A stretch of DNA of 64,000 bases from an uncultured Actinomycetes bacterium. GTDB lineage: Bacteria > Actinomycetota > Acidimicrobiia > Acidimicrobiales > RAAP-2. The stretch is taken from positions 22,339 to 86,338 of the forward strand of contig CAIKCI010000018.1 in assembly GCA_903825895.1 (NCBI GenBank). The letters are read 5' to 3'. The position numbers and the translations under genes are program-made. Below, piece after piece: positions 24,547 to 33,510 of this stretch. A model generated the notes under the pieces. It was not told the origin of the DNA, ran no database searches, and saw only the letters and a program-made list of their open reading frames with translations. How positions within the stretch are numbered: the stretch's first letter is position 1; every line of letters begins with the position of its first letter.

Positions 24547-25913
24547 CGACGATCGACGATCAAGAAGTCCCCATGCGCGTCATCGAGCGCCCCGCGTGGA
24601 GTGCGAAAGAGACCTCAGAAGGACCCCAAGAGCTCCTTGAGCGCAGCGGGACTCCTGAAGAAGAAATTCTCCGTGAAGCTGGGGGCGTGTTGCGTCTTCC
24701 TGACGGTCACGTGCTGGACGCAGGACAAATCGATGTTGAACGCAGTGACGATGAGACGATGATTATCAACATGGGTCCACAGCACCCGTCGACGCACGGG
24801 GTGTTGCGGCTCATGCTTGAGCTCGATGGTGAAACGGTGTTGCGAACAAAATCAGTCATTGGCTATCTCCACACTGGTATGGAAAAAACCGGCGAAGAGC
24901 TCACTTACGTACAAGGTGCGACCAACGTCACCCGGATGGACTATCTCAGCCCACTGCACAATGAAGCAGTATTTTCTCTCGCTACTGAGGCACTCCTTGG
25001 TGTGGAGATTCCTGATCGTGCGACGTGGATTCGCACCCTCATGCTCGAATTAAACCGTGTGAGTTCGCACCTGATGTGGATGGCGACCAACGGCATGGAC
25101 TTAGGGTCCACCTCGATGATGATTTTCGGTTTCCGAGAGCGTGAAATGGTCATGAGCTTCTTTGAAAAGACCACAGGTCTTCGGATGAACAACAACTACA
25201 TCCGCCCTGGTGGTGTCGCCGCTGACCTTCCTGATGGGTGGGAAGACGATATTGACATCCTGTGTGAAACGATTCTTGAGCGCACCTTTGAATACGATCA
25301 GCTCTTGACCGGACAACCGATCTTCCGTGAACGCACGGAAGGCGTTGGTGGGCTGTTGGCCGAAGAAGCCCTGGCCTTGAGTGTGACCGGGCCGCTCTTG
25401 CGCTCAACAGGTGTCCCGTGGGACCTCCGACGAACGATGCCGTATTTGGCCTACGACCAGCTGGACTTTGATGTCTTGGTCGGAACCTACGGTGACAACT
25501 TCGACCGCTATGCGATCCGCCTTGGTGAGATTCGTGAGTCCATTCGAATGATTCGCCAAATTCTCGAAAAAATGCCAACGGGTGACTACCGAGTACAAGA
25601 TCCGAAAGTCACGCCGCCACCGCGAGGTCGGATTGACTCATCGATGGAAGCATTGATTCACCACTTCAAGATCTTTACCGAAGGCTTCAAAGTCCCCGAG
25701 GGAGAGGTCTATGCAGCGATCGAATCTCCCCGTGGAGAGATCGGCTGCTACATCGTTTCTGATGGAAGTTCGAAGCCCTACCGCATGCACATCCGTGGGC
25801 CGAGCTTTGTCAACCTTCAGGTTCTCCCCCTCCTGTTGCGTGGCGGGCTGATGTCGGATGCCGTTGCTTGTATTTCTTCTGTTGACCCTGTGATGGGCGA
25901 GGTGGATCGATGA
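24543..25913 (+). CDS. nuoD: NADH-quinone oxidoreductase subunit D
   Basis: A 456-residue 49-kDa subunit: MGPQHPSTHGVLRLMLELDGE, the block GYLHTGMEKTGE, the N2-proximal and quinone-pocket region, and the C-terminal EAPRGE-like ESPRGEIGCYIVSDGS. About 75 residues of acidic N-terminal sequence precede the conserved core, longer than in many homologues. It forms most of the quinone cavity with NuoB. ATG overlaps the nuoC stop by 4 bases; a 26-codon longer frame is less likely. Confidence 0.96.
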   Translation: MTTIDDQEVPMRVIERPAWSAKETSEGPQELLERSGTPEEEILREAGGVLRLPDGHVLDAGQIDVERSDDETMIINMGPQHPSTHGVLRLMLELDGETVLRTKSVIGYLHTGMEKTGEELTYVQGATNVTRMDYLSPLHNEAVFSLATEALLGVEIPDRATWIRTLMLELNRVSSHLMWMATNGMDLGSTSMMIFGFREREMVMSFFEKTTGLRMNNNYIRPGGVAADLPDGWEDDIDILCETILERTFEYDQLLTGQPIFRERTEGVGGLLAEEALALSVTGPLLRSTGVPWDLRRTMPYLAYDQLDFDVLVGTYGDNFDRYAIRLGEIRESIRMIRQILEKMPTGDYRVQDPKVTPPPRGRIDSSMEALIHHFKIFTEGFKVPEGEVYAAIESPRGEIGCYIVSDGSSKPYRMHIRGPSFVNLQVLPLLLRGGLMSDAVACISSVDPVMGEVDR

Positions 25914-26518
25914 GTGCGCTTACTCCGGACCGACGGACACGCGCCGAACACCTCGTCGCTCTTTATCCCGAAAAACGAAGTGCCCTGATTCCCATTTGTC
26001 ACATTGCTCAAGAGCAAGAAGGTCATTTAACCGACGAACTGATGATCGAGGTCGCTGAACTCGTGGGCGTCACTCCAGCCGAAGTCCAGGGAACGGTCTC
26101 GTTTTATGACATGTTACGTATCGAGCCAGTGGGGAAATACGTCGTGAGCGTATGCACCAACATTGCTTGTCTGCTCGCCGGCGGCGAAGAGATGCTTGAG
26201 CATGTGGAAAAGACCACAGGGACTCGCCGAGGTGGAACCTCGAGTGACGGGATGTTCACCGTTGAAGAAGCAGAGTGTTTGGCGGACTGCGACGTTGTTC
26301 CCTGCGTACAGATCAATAATCGTTTTGTTCGTACAACGACGCCTGAAACATTTGATGCCTTAGCCGCGAGACTTCGTTCGGGTGAGACAGTGACGGACAT
26401 CCCAACGAGTGGAATTGTGAGCCGAGTGGAACGAAGCGTTGGTCTCGTGGCTGACCCAGAGGTCGTTGCTCAAGAGAGAAGTGCACTACGGGCCAGCGAT
26501 CAAAAGGCAACATCATGA
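25910..26518 (+). CDS. nuoE: NADH-quinone oxidoreductase subunit E
   Basis: A 202-residue thioredoxin-fold [2Fe-2S] subunit (N1a). The ligands are CTNIAC, then ECLADC about 40 residues later, as in the 24-kDa family; a further Cys in VPCVQINN is extra. About 45 residues after the domain form a C-terminal tail not usual in short NuoE proteins. Works with NuoF in NADH oxidation. ATGA overlaps on both sides. Confidence 0.95.
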   Translation: MSALTPDRRTRAEHLVALYPEKRSALIPICHIAQEQEGHLTDELMIEVAELVGVTPAEVQGTVSFYDMLRIEPVGKYVVSVCTNIACLLAGGEEMLEHVEKTTGTRRGGTSSDGMFTVEEAECLADCDVVPCVQINNRFVRTTTPETFDALAARLRSGETVTDIPTSGIVSRVERSVGLVADPEVVAQERSALRASDQKATS

Positions 26519-27819
26519 GCCAGCTCACCGCTCCAAAGATTGTGACCTCTCGTATTGGCTTTGATGATTCTTTTACTCTCGATCGATTCCTTGCGACCGG
26601 TGGCTACGAAGGGCTCCGCAAAGCGCTGACGATGTCGCCCAGTGAAGTCTGCGCTCAAGTGGATGCTGCGTCGCTCCTGGGCCGAGGCGGAGCGGGATTT
26701 CCTGCGGGACGTAAGTGGTCCATGCTGAGAAAAAACGATGTGTCCTATTTGGTTATTAACGGCGATGAGTCAGAACCGGCAACGTTCAAAGATCACTTGC
26801 TGATCGAACGTGACCCCCACCAACTCATCGAAGGGGTTCTCATCGCGGCCTATGCGCTGCAAGTCAATCAAGCGTTCATCTTTATTCGTGGCGAGTTTGC
26901 GCTGGGTCTTGAGCGCCTCCAAAGCGCGCTCAATGATGCCTACGCCTACGGTGCGGTTGGGACAAAAATTCTCAACTCGTCCTTTTCGATCGACCTCGTG
27001 GTGCACCCGGGAGCTGGGGCCTATATCTGCGGCGAAGAGACGTCACTGCTCGAATCCCTTGAAGGGAAACGCGGGTTCCCACGGATCAAGCCCCCATTCT
27101 TCCCCGCAGCGATCGGCCTCTATGGTGAGCCAACCGTGGTCAACAATGTTGAAACTATGTCGAACTTGCCATGGATTATTTCAAATGGCGGCGATGCATT
27201 TGCGGCTCTTGGTGAAACACCGTCGACAGGGACGCGACTCTTTGCGTTAGCGGGTCATGTTCGAAACCCTGGTGTCTACGAGTTGGAGATGGTGAAGAAC
27301 ACCTTCCGTGATTTAATCTTTGATCCAGCCCTCGGAGGCGGTATCCCGAGTGGTGGACGCGTCAAGGCATTTATCCCCGGTGGCGTCTCCGCCCCTTGGT
27401 TCTACGAGGAAGATCTCGACACCCCCCTCGGTCAAGGCCAAGTTGCCGACAAAGGATCGATGCTTGGCTCTGGTTCGGTGGTCGTCATGGATGATTCGAC
27501 GTGCATGGTGCGGGCGGCGTGGAGAATTACTCGCTTTTTCTCTCGAGAGTCCTGCGGTCAGTGCACGCCATGTCGTGAAGGCTCTGGATGGTTGGAGCGA
27601 ATCCTTTATCGCTTAGAGCATGGCGAAGGCAGAGTTGAAGATCTTGACTTGTTGTTGGACCTCTGTGACAACATTGCGCCAGGATTGAGTTGGCCGCCCC
27701 AGCAGACGACCATTTGTGTCCTCGGCCCTTCGATCCCTTCATCGATTCACTCTGCGATCTCCCATTTCCGAGATGAATTCTTGGCTCACGTCAAGGAGGG
27801 GGGATGCTCCTATGCCTGA
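26515..27819 (+). CDS. nuoF: NADH-quinone oxidoreductase subunit F
   Basis: A 434-residue 51-kDa subunit with the NADH/FMN-binding blocks GRGGAGFPAGRKWSML and AYICGEETSLLESLEGKRGFPR, and the N3 [4Fe-4S] ligands SCGQCTPCREGSGW with the fourth Cys downstream (LLDLCDNIAPG region). It accepts hydride from NADH. It overlaps nuoE by 4 and nuoG by 8 bases. Confidence 0.97.
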   Translation: MSQLTAPKIVTSRIGFDDSFTLDRFLATGGYEGLRKALTMSPSEVCAQVDAASLLGRGGAGFPAGRKWSMLRKNDVSYLVINGDESEPATFKDHLLIERDPHQLIEGVLIAAYALQVNQAFIFIRGEFALGLERLQSALNDAYAYGAVGTKILNSSFSIDLVVHPGAGAYICGEETSLLESLEGKRGFPRIKPPFFPAAIGLYGEPTVVNNVETMSNLPWIISNGGDAFAALGETPSTGTRLFALAGHVRNPGVYELEMVKNTFRDLIFDPALGGGIPSGGRVKAFIPGGVSAPWFYEEDLDTPLGQGQVADKGSMLGSGSVVVMDDSTCMVRAAWRITRFFSRESCGQCTPCREGSGWLERILYRLEHGEGRVEDLDLLLDLCDNIAPGLSWPPQQTTICVLGPSIPSSIHSAISHFRDEFLAHVKEGGCSYA

Positions 27820-30529
27820 GCAGCCCGAGAGTTCAACGACGGTGTCGATCACTATTGATGGAAGAGAAGTAGTAGCCAAGAAAGGTGAGATGGTCATCGC
27901 GGCAGCGGAAAATGCCGGGACCTATATTCCTCGGTTTTGCTATCACCCGCGAATGAAGCCAGTTGGCGTGTGTCGGATGTGTCTCGTCGAAGTTGATTCA
28001 GGGCGTGGCCCTACCTTGCAGCCCGCGTGTTTCATTGAAGCGACCGATCAGATGACAGTGGTGACGGATTCGGAAAAAGTGAAGAAAGCTCAGGACGGAG
28101 TCCTCGAGTTTCTCTTGGCGAATCATCCATTGGACTGTCCGGTGTGTGACAAAGGTGGAGAGTGTCCCCTCCAAGATCAGACCTTGGCCCACGGCCCAGG
28201 TGAGACCAGATTCATTGAAGAGAAGCGTCACTTCGAAAAGCCAATTGCTCTCTCAGAACTCGTTCTCTTAGACCGGGAACGTTGCATTCAATGCAGTCGT
28301 TGTACGCGATTCGCCGAAGAGGTTGCTGGTGAGGCATTGATTGACTTCTTAGGTCGAGGCGACCAGGTGGAAGTGGCGATGTTCCCTGACGAGCCGTTCT
28401 CTTCATATTTCTCTGGTAACACCGTTCAGATCTGCCCGGTGGGCGCGCTCACGGCAACGCCGTATCGCTTTGCTGCTCGGCCATGGGATCTTGAGCAAGT
28501 GGAAACGACCTGCACGGGGTGCGCGGTTGGCTGTCGAGTTGCGGTGCAGTCATCATCGGGGCGGCTGACCCGACTCCTCGGCGTCGACGCTGATCCTGTG
28601 AATCACAGCTGGATGTGCGACAAAGGCCGATTTGGTTTTGAAGCAGTGAATGGCGTTGACGATGGAAACGAAGAACTGGCGCTTACCGATCCGACTCGCC
28701 GCCTCACCGAACCGATGGTGCGCAAAAACGGAACCTTAGTTCCCGTGAGTTGGTCAGAGGCGCTCTCCGCCGTGGCCAGCCAATTAAAGGACGCAAAAGA
28801 AAAAGACCCTCAAAGCGTTGGGGCCATTGGTGGGGCGCAGCTCACCAACGAAGGAGCATTCACGTGGACGTCATTGATCAAGGGAATTGTCGGTAGCGAC
28901 TCGGTTGATGCACAACTCGGTGACGGTCTCGACGCCCAGTTAGTTTTGGCGTTACCGCGCGCCACGATTGATGAGGCAGCGAACGCCTGCACCGTCATTT
29001 TGCTCTCAGGAGATCTCCGAGAGGAACTTCCTGTTCTGTTCTTGCGACTCCGTCACAGCGCCGTTGAAGCGAAAAACTCGCTCATTGATCTTGGACCTCG
29101 CACGTCCGCATTGAGCGCGGTTGCCAAAGTCCGACTTCCCGCTCGCCCAGGTGAGGCTCCATTGGTTGCACGAGCGCTGGCCGGCGATGTCGCTGCGGTG
29201 ACGCAGTTAAAGGGGCACCGTGAAGGACACACCTTTGGCGATGAAGACCTCGCCTCGGCGCAGCACCTTCTGGGCGAGGATGGCTCTGGCGTGGTGGTGG
29301 TTATTGGGCGAACGTCTGTTGCTGAGGATGCTGCGTTTGTCGAGAGTGCTGCTCGCATCTTGCATCAGCGCTATCCAAACGCCAAGTTCTTGCCAGCCCT
29401 ACGTCGCGGCAACGTTATGGGGGCACTTGAGATGGGGATGGCGCCAGGAATTCTCCCTGGTGAAACCAGCCTGGCGCAGCCCGGTGCGGCGCTTCGCTCG
29501 TGGTGGCCATTGGTTCCTGGAATTCAGGGAAAAACTGCGCTTGAGCAGTTAGCGGCCTTTGGCGATGGAAGCCAAGAGGTCTTGCTTTTGCTGGGGGCAG
29601 ATCCACTTGCCGATGTGGCCGATGGTGCGCTGGTAGAACGAGCGCTCCGTTCATCAGGTTCACTTGTGTGCGTCAGTGGCCACGGTGGAGCGATTTTGGA
29701 GCGTGCAGATGTCGTCTTGCCGGCAGCGGTTGTTCACGAGCGTGCTGGCACGACAACCAATATTGAAGGAAGAGTGAGTCGACTCGGCCAAAAGATGGTT
29801 GCTCCGGGCTTGGCATGGTCGGACTGGATGATTGCCGCCGAACTCGCCGCGGCACTGGGTGCACAGTGGGAATTTACTGCGGTGGGCGACGTCACCGATC
29901 AGATTGCTGCCGTGGTTCAAGGTTTCTCAGGGATATCATCGAACGCGCTTGCCCAGCCTGCAACGCGCGACGGCGTAGTGCTGGGTTCGACTGCTGCACC
30001 GACAACGGCAGGGCTGCTCGACCCGATGGCGACTCCGGGCATGGTCTCGGCCGAAGAGTTTGGATTGGGCTCCTACGCGGGCATCGTTCGCGGTGAAGAG
30101 CAAGCGCAGGCGCCAACGTCGGGTGCAGGAGCTCCGAGCCTGACGACGTCTCTCTCTTCTGGGGAGAACGTGATCTCGCCTGCTCTGGATAACTACTCGC
30201 TGAGAATCGTTGGAACGCACACGCTCTACGACAACGGCGCCAACATTGTCGGATCACCCTCGCTGAGTGCGCTTCGCAAAGTTGCGGTGGCCATGGTGAA
30301 CCCTTACGACCTTGATCGCTTAGGCCTTGCCACGGGGGATAAAGCGAAACTTCGCTCAGGTCGAGCAACAATCATTCTCCCAGTTGAAGCCGACGCCGGC
30401 GTGCTTCGAGGGACCGTTGTGCTCAATGCAAACGTAACGGTTCACGGGGCTGAGCGCAGAGAGAATCCCTTGGCGTCACTGGTGGACAGTTCGTTACCTG
30501 TGAACGATGTCGTGTTGGAGTCACTGTGA
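27812..30529 (+). CDS. nuoG: NADH-quinone oxidoreductase subunit G
   Basis: A 905-residue iron-sulfur and molybdopterin-oxidoreductase-like subunit. The N-terminal [2Fe-2S] ligands lie in FCYHPRMKPVGVCRMCLVEV and QPAC; the His/Cys cluster in NHPLDCPVCDKGGECPLQD; further clusters in RCIQCSRCTRF with CPVGAL and in CTGCAVGCRV with WMCDKGRFG, the last matching the extra N7-type cluster. The MopB-like remainder is diverged. It relays electrons from NuoF to NuoI/NuoB. ATG at 27812 overlaps nuoF; AAGGAGG lies upstream. Confidence 0.96.
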   Translation: MPEQPESSTTVSITIDGREVVAKKGEMVIAAAENAGTYIPRFCYHPRMKPVGVCRMCLVEVDSGRGPTLQPACFIEATDQMTVVTDSEKVKKAQDGVLEFLLANHPLDCPVCDKGGECPLQDQTLAHGPGETRFIEEKRHFEKPIALSELVLLDRERCIQCSRCTRFAEEVAGEALIDFLGRGDQVEVAMFPDEPFSSYFSGNTVQICPVGALTATPYRFAARPWDLEQVETTCTGCAVGCRVAVQSSSGRLTRLLGVDADPVNHSWMCDKGRFGFEAVNGVDDGNEELALTDPTRRLTEPMVRKNGTLVPVSWSEALSAVASQLKDAKEKDPQSVGAIGGAQLTNEGAFTWTSLIKGIVGSDSVDAQLGDGLDAQLVLALPRATIDEAANACTVILLSGDLREELPVLFLRLRHSAVEAKNSLIDLGPRTSALSAVAKVRLPARPGEAPLVARALAGDVAAVTQLKGHREGHTFGDEDLASAQHLLGEDGSGVVVVIGRTSVAEDAAFVESAARILHQRYPNAKFLPALRRGNVMGALEMGMAPGILPGETSLAQPGAALRSWWPLVPGIQGKTALEQLAAFGDGSQEVLLLLGADPLADVADGALVERALRSSGSLVCVSGHGGAILERADVVLPAAVVHERAGTTTNIEGRVSRLGQKMVAPGLAWSDWMIAAELAAALGAQWEFTAVGDVTDQIAAVVQGFSGISSNALAQPATRDGVVLGSTAAPTTAGLLDPMATPGMVSAEEFGLGSYAGIVRGEEQAQAPTSGAGAPSLTTSLSSGENVISPALDNYSLRIVGTHTLYDNGANIVGSPSLSALRKVAVAMVNPYDLDRLGLATGDKAKLRSGRATIILPVEADAGVLRGTVVLNANVTVHGAERRENPLASLVDSSLPVNDVVLESL

Positions 30530-31776
30530 GCGCCATGAGTCTTCTCGCCGCCGGTGATCCGCTGTACCAGCACGGAGTGACGTGGATCGTCTTTTTGATC
30601 GTGGCCGTTAAGGTGCTGCTTGGTTTTGGCATCTGTTTGATTTCGGTCACGCTCATGATCTGGTTTGAGCGCAAAGTGATTTCGGATATGCAAGCACGGA
30701 TCGGACCGAACAGGGCTGGACCCTGGGGCTTGGCCCAAACGCTGGCTGATGGAATCAAGTTGTTTTTCAAGGAGGATTTGATTCCCGAACGCTCGGACCG
30801 CATCGTCTTCAAGTTGGCCCCCTTTCTCTCGCTTGTCCCAGCCTTGGTTATTTTTGCGGTGATTCCAGTTGGTGGAACAATCACCATTGCTGGCTACACG
30901 ACACAACTCCAGGTAGCGGATCCTCCGATTGGGATTTTGCTCGCCATCGCCATGAGTGCCATTGGCGTTTACGGGGTCATGCTGGCTGGCTGGTCATCGG
31001 GATCAAAGTACCCACTGATGAGTTCTGTTCGGGCATCGGCGCAAATGATTTCCTATGAGGCAGCACTCGGGATGTCGGTGCTCACGGTGGTCTTGATCTC
31101 TGGTTCTCTCTCAACAAGAACCATGGTCGACGTGCAAGGTGGTGGTCCCTGGCACTGGAATGTCATCCGTTTAGGCGTCATTCCCTTCGTTATTTTTCTG
31201 ATTGCGGGCATCGCCGAAACCAACCGTCCGCCCTTCGACGTCGTTGAAGCTGACTCTGAATTAGTTGGTGGGTTCCACACCGAGTACTCATCGATTCGTT
31301 TCGCATTGTTCTATCTTGCAGAATTCCTCAATACGGTGACGATGTCAGCCATTGTCGTCACGCTGTTCTTCGGTGGACCGAGTGGTTACATCCTCCCGAT
31401 TCCTGGAGGGACAATTATCTTCCCGGTTCTTTGGTTCCTCCTTAAAACTGTGGCCTTCTGCTACCTCTTCGTTTGGTTGCGTGGTGCGCTGCCGAGAAGC
31501 CGTTACGACAAGTTGATGGACTTGGGTTGGCGCCGTCTCATTCCGCTCTCCTTGGGATGGATGTTGTTGGTGGCGGGCTTCTTGGTTTCAGTAGCTTGGG
31601 GGATCGGCATGGGCATTGTGATTGTGGTCGGTGGACTGGTGTTGAGTCGAGCCTGGGAGTTGGGCTCTGAGCGCGAATTCACCGACAGCGCCGTACTTCC
31701 TCCCGTGGCCTCGCGCCTCATCCCGCCGCGCCTGGTACGTGACCAAACTGATCGTGGCGAAGGAGAAGACCAGTGA
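30526..31776 (+). CDS. nuoH: NADH-quinone oxidoreductase subunit H
   Basis: A 416-residue membrane subunit with about eight helices. The ND1 signatures are present: WFERKVISDMQARIGPNRAGP and the loop AETNRPPFDVVEADSELVGGFHTEYSSIRF. It lines the quinone entry channel. GTG start overlapping nuoG by 4 bases. The C-terminus has about 40 hydrophilic residues beyond the last helix. Confidence 0.97.
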   Translation: MSAMSLLAAGDPLYQHGVTWIVFLIVAVKVLLGFGICLISVTLMIWFERKVISDMQARIGPNRAGPWGLAQTLADGIKLFFKEDLIPERSDRIVFKLAPFLSLVPALVIFAVIPVGGTITIAGYTTQLQVADPPIGILLAIAMSAIGVYGVMLAGWSSGSKYPLMSSVRASAQMISYEAALGMSVLTVVLISGSLSTRTMVDVQGGGPWHWNVIRLGVIPFVIFLIAGIAETNRPPFDVVEADSELVGGFHTEYSSIRFALFYLAEFLNTVTMSAIVVTLFFGGPSGYILPIPGGTIIFPVLWFLLKTVAFCYLFVWLRGALPRSRYDKLMDLGWRRLIPLSLGWMLLVAGFLVSVAWGIGMGIVIVVGGLVLSRAWELGSEREFTDSAVLPPVASRLIPPRLVRDQTDRGEGEDQ

Positions 31777-32585
31777 GTCTCATGGACGACATTAAAAAGC
31801 AGTTGGGCTTCTTTGGTGGCTTCACCTTAACGACGCGTCAGCTCACTCGGCCCCGTGTGACCTGGTCGTATCCAGATGTCAAAAAGCCCAAACAGCCCCG
31901 TCAACACGGTCGGCACGTCTTAAACCGCTACGAAGACGGCATGGAGAAGTGCATCGGCTGTGAACTGTGTGCGGGAGTTTGTCCTGCTGACTGCATTCAC
32001 GTACGAGGTCTCGACAATCCTCCCGATCACCCAGTTTCACCTGGTGAGCGCTACGGTTACATTTACGAAATCAATTATCTCCGCTGTATTCACTGCGACC
32101 TGTGCGTTGAAGCATGCCCCACCGAGGCCATCACTGAGTCGAAGCTCTTTGAATTCTCCTTCACCAACCGAGCGGATGCGATCTACACAAAGGCAGAGCT
32201 CGTGGTTGATGACAATGGAATGCCTCAGAAACTTCCTTGGGAAGACTGGCGTGAAGGTGATGACTTGATGACGTCAGGCTGGATGCGAGCAACGTCCCCC
32301 GCTGGCGATGCAGCCTTCGAAGGTGAAGTGGCCTGGAGTCCGGAGCTTGGATACGGAACGCGAGCACCCGAAGGTGGACAGTCCGAGCATCGTGATGATG
32401 AAGAGACGGGGAGCAAGGAATTACGCGACGTGCTGGAGCGTCACCTGCTCACCGAAGACATTCCCAAAGCACATCGGGGGATGCGTGGGCGAGTCTGGCG
32501 ATTGAGGAACAGCACGGCAATGCACAAGAAAAAATTAGACGCCGCCCTTGCTCGCTATAAGGCGAAAAAGGCAACGCATGAGTAG
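31773..32585 (+). CDS. nuoI: NADH-quinone oxidoreductase subunit I
   Basis: A 270-residue ferredoxin-like subunit with two [4Fe-4S] motifs: CIGCELCAGVCPADC and CIHCDLCVEACPTE. The core ends at about residue 140; the rest is a long charged C-terminal extension (for example EHRDDEETGSKELRDVLERH, and a Lys/Arg-rich end) that is absent from short NuoI proteins of about 180 residues. It carries clusters N6a and N6b to NuoB. GTG start in a 4-base overlap with nuoH. Confidence 0.95.
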   Translation: MSLMDDIKKQLGFFGGFTLTTRQLTRPRVTWSYPDVKKPKQPRQHGRHVLNRYEDGMEKCIGCELCAGVCPADCIHVRGLDNPPDHPVSPGERYGYIYEINYLRCIHCDLCVEACPTEAITESKLFEFSFTNRADAIYTKAELVVDDNGMPQKLPWEDWREGDDLMTSGWMRATSPAGDAAFEGEVAWSPELGYGTRAPEGGQSEHRDDEETGSKELRDVLERHLLTEDIPKAHRGMRGRVWRLRNSTAMHKKKLDAALARYKAKKATHE

Positions 32586-33204
32586 CATGATGGTGCTGGC
32601 GACGTCCATGACGATTCCTGACATCTTGGTGTTTGTCACTGGCGCGCTGATGATTCTTGTCGGTGCTGCCGGCGTGATTGTCGCGAAGAACCCAGTGCAC
32701 TCGGCGCTCTGCCTCGTCCTCACACTTTTTGGCGTGGCAGTGCTCTTTATTGAACAACAAGCTGATTTTCTCGCCGCCGTCCAGGTCATCGTCTATGCCG
32801 GCGCCGTCGTGGTCATGTTCTTGTTTGTCATCATGTTCTTAGGGGTCGATCGGACTGAGGATGTCCACGATGAGCCCCTGATGGGTCAACGGCCGCTGGC
32901 GATAGGACTCGTGCTTGTGTTGGTTGGATCCATTGTGGCCTTGGGCAGCGAAGCGAAGTGGTCGGGGGGCTCACACAGTGTCGTGGGGATTAATCAAGGG
33001 CCTTATCAGAACGTGGCGAATCTTGGAAAGGCTATTTTTACAACCTATCTCTTTGCCTTTGAAATCACCTCGGCACTTCTCGTGATTGCGGTGGTTGGTG
33101 CAGTCGTCCTGGCTCGGCGCTCGATGATTACGAACGCTCCACGAACAGACTCCTTGGGAAACCCCCTGGGCGCAACGACAGATTTCGAAGGTGCTGACCG
33201 ATGA
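32578..33204 (+). CDS. nuoJ: NADH-quinone oxidoreductase subunit J
   Basis: A 208-residue ND6-type membrane subunit with five predicted helices, including the conserved segment [30 protein letters not shown] at 32578 overlaps the nuoI stop by 8 bases; an in-frame ATG at 32548 would overlap much more. The hydrophilic loop between helices 4 and 5 is typical. Confidence 0.94.
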   Translation: MSSMMVLATSMTIPDILVFVTGALMILVGAAGVIVAKNPVHSALCLVLTLFGVAVLFIEQQADFLAAVQVIVYAGAVVVMFLFVIMFLGVDRTEDVHDEPLMGQRPLAIGLVLVLVGSIVALGSEAKWSGGSHSVVGINQGPYQNVANLGKAIFTTYLFAFEITSALLVIAVVGAVVLARRSMITNAPRTDSLGNPLGATTDFEGADR

Positions 33205-33506
33205 GCATTCCCTCCTCCTGGTACCTCATCCTGGCGGCCTTGCTTTTTGGTATTGGCGCGCTTGGGGTGTTGATCCGGCGCAACGTTCTGATCATGTTTA
33301 TGTGCATCGAATTGATGCTGAATGCAGCCACCTTGACCTTCGTAACGTTTTCACGGACGCTCAACGACATAGGGGGTCAAGCAGACGTCTTCTTTATTTT
33401 GGTCGTCGCGGCCGCTGAAGTTGTCGTGGGACTGGGAATCGTGGTGGCAATTTTTAGGCGTCGCTCTACCGCAGACGCCGACGAGATCTCGAGCATGGAG
33501 GGTTAG
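33201..33506 (+). CDS. nuoK: NADH-quinone oxidoreductase subunit K
   Basis: A 101-residue ND4L-type subunit with three helices. The conserved Glu residues for proton transfer lie in the second and third helices ([14 protein letters not shown] and [15 protein letters not shown]). ATG overlaps the nuoJ stop by 4 bases. Confidence 0.96.
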   Translation: MSIPSSWYLILAALLFGIGALGVLIRRNVLIMFMCIELMLNAATLTFVTFSRTLNDIGGQADVFFILVVAAAEVVVGLGIVVAIFRRRSTADADEISSMEG

Positions 33507-33510
33507 AGCA

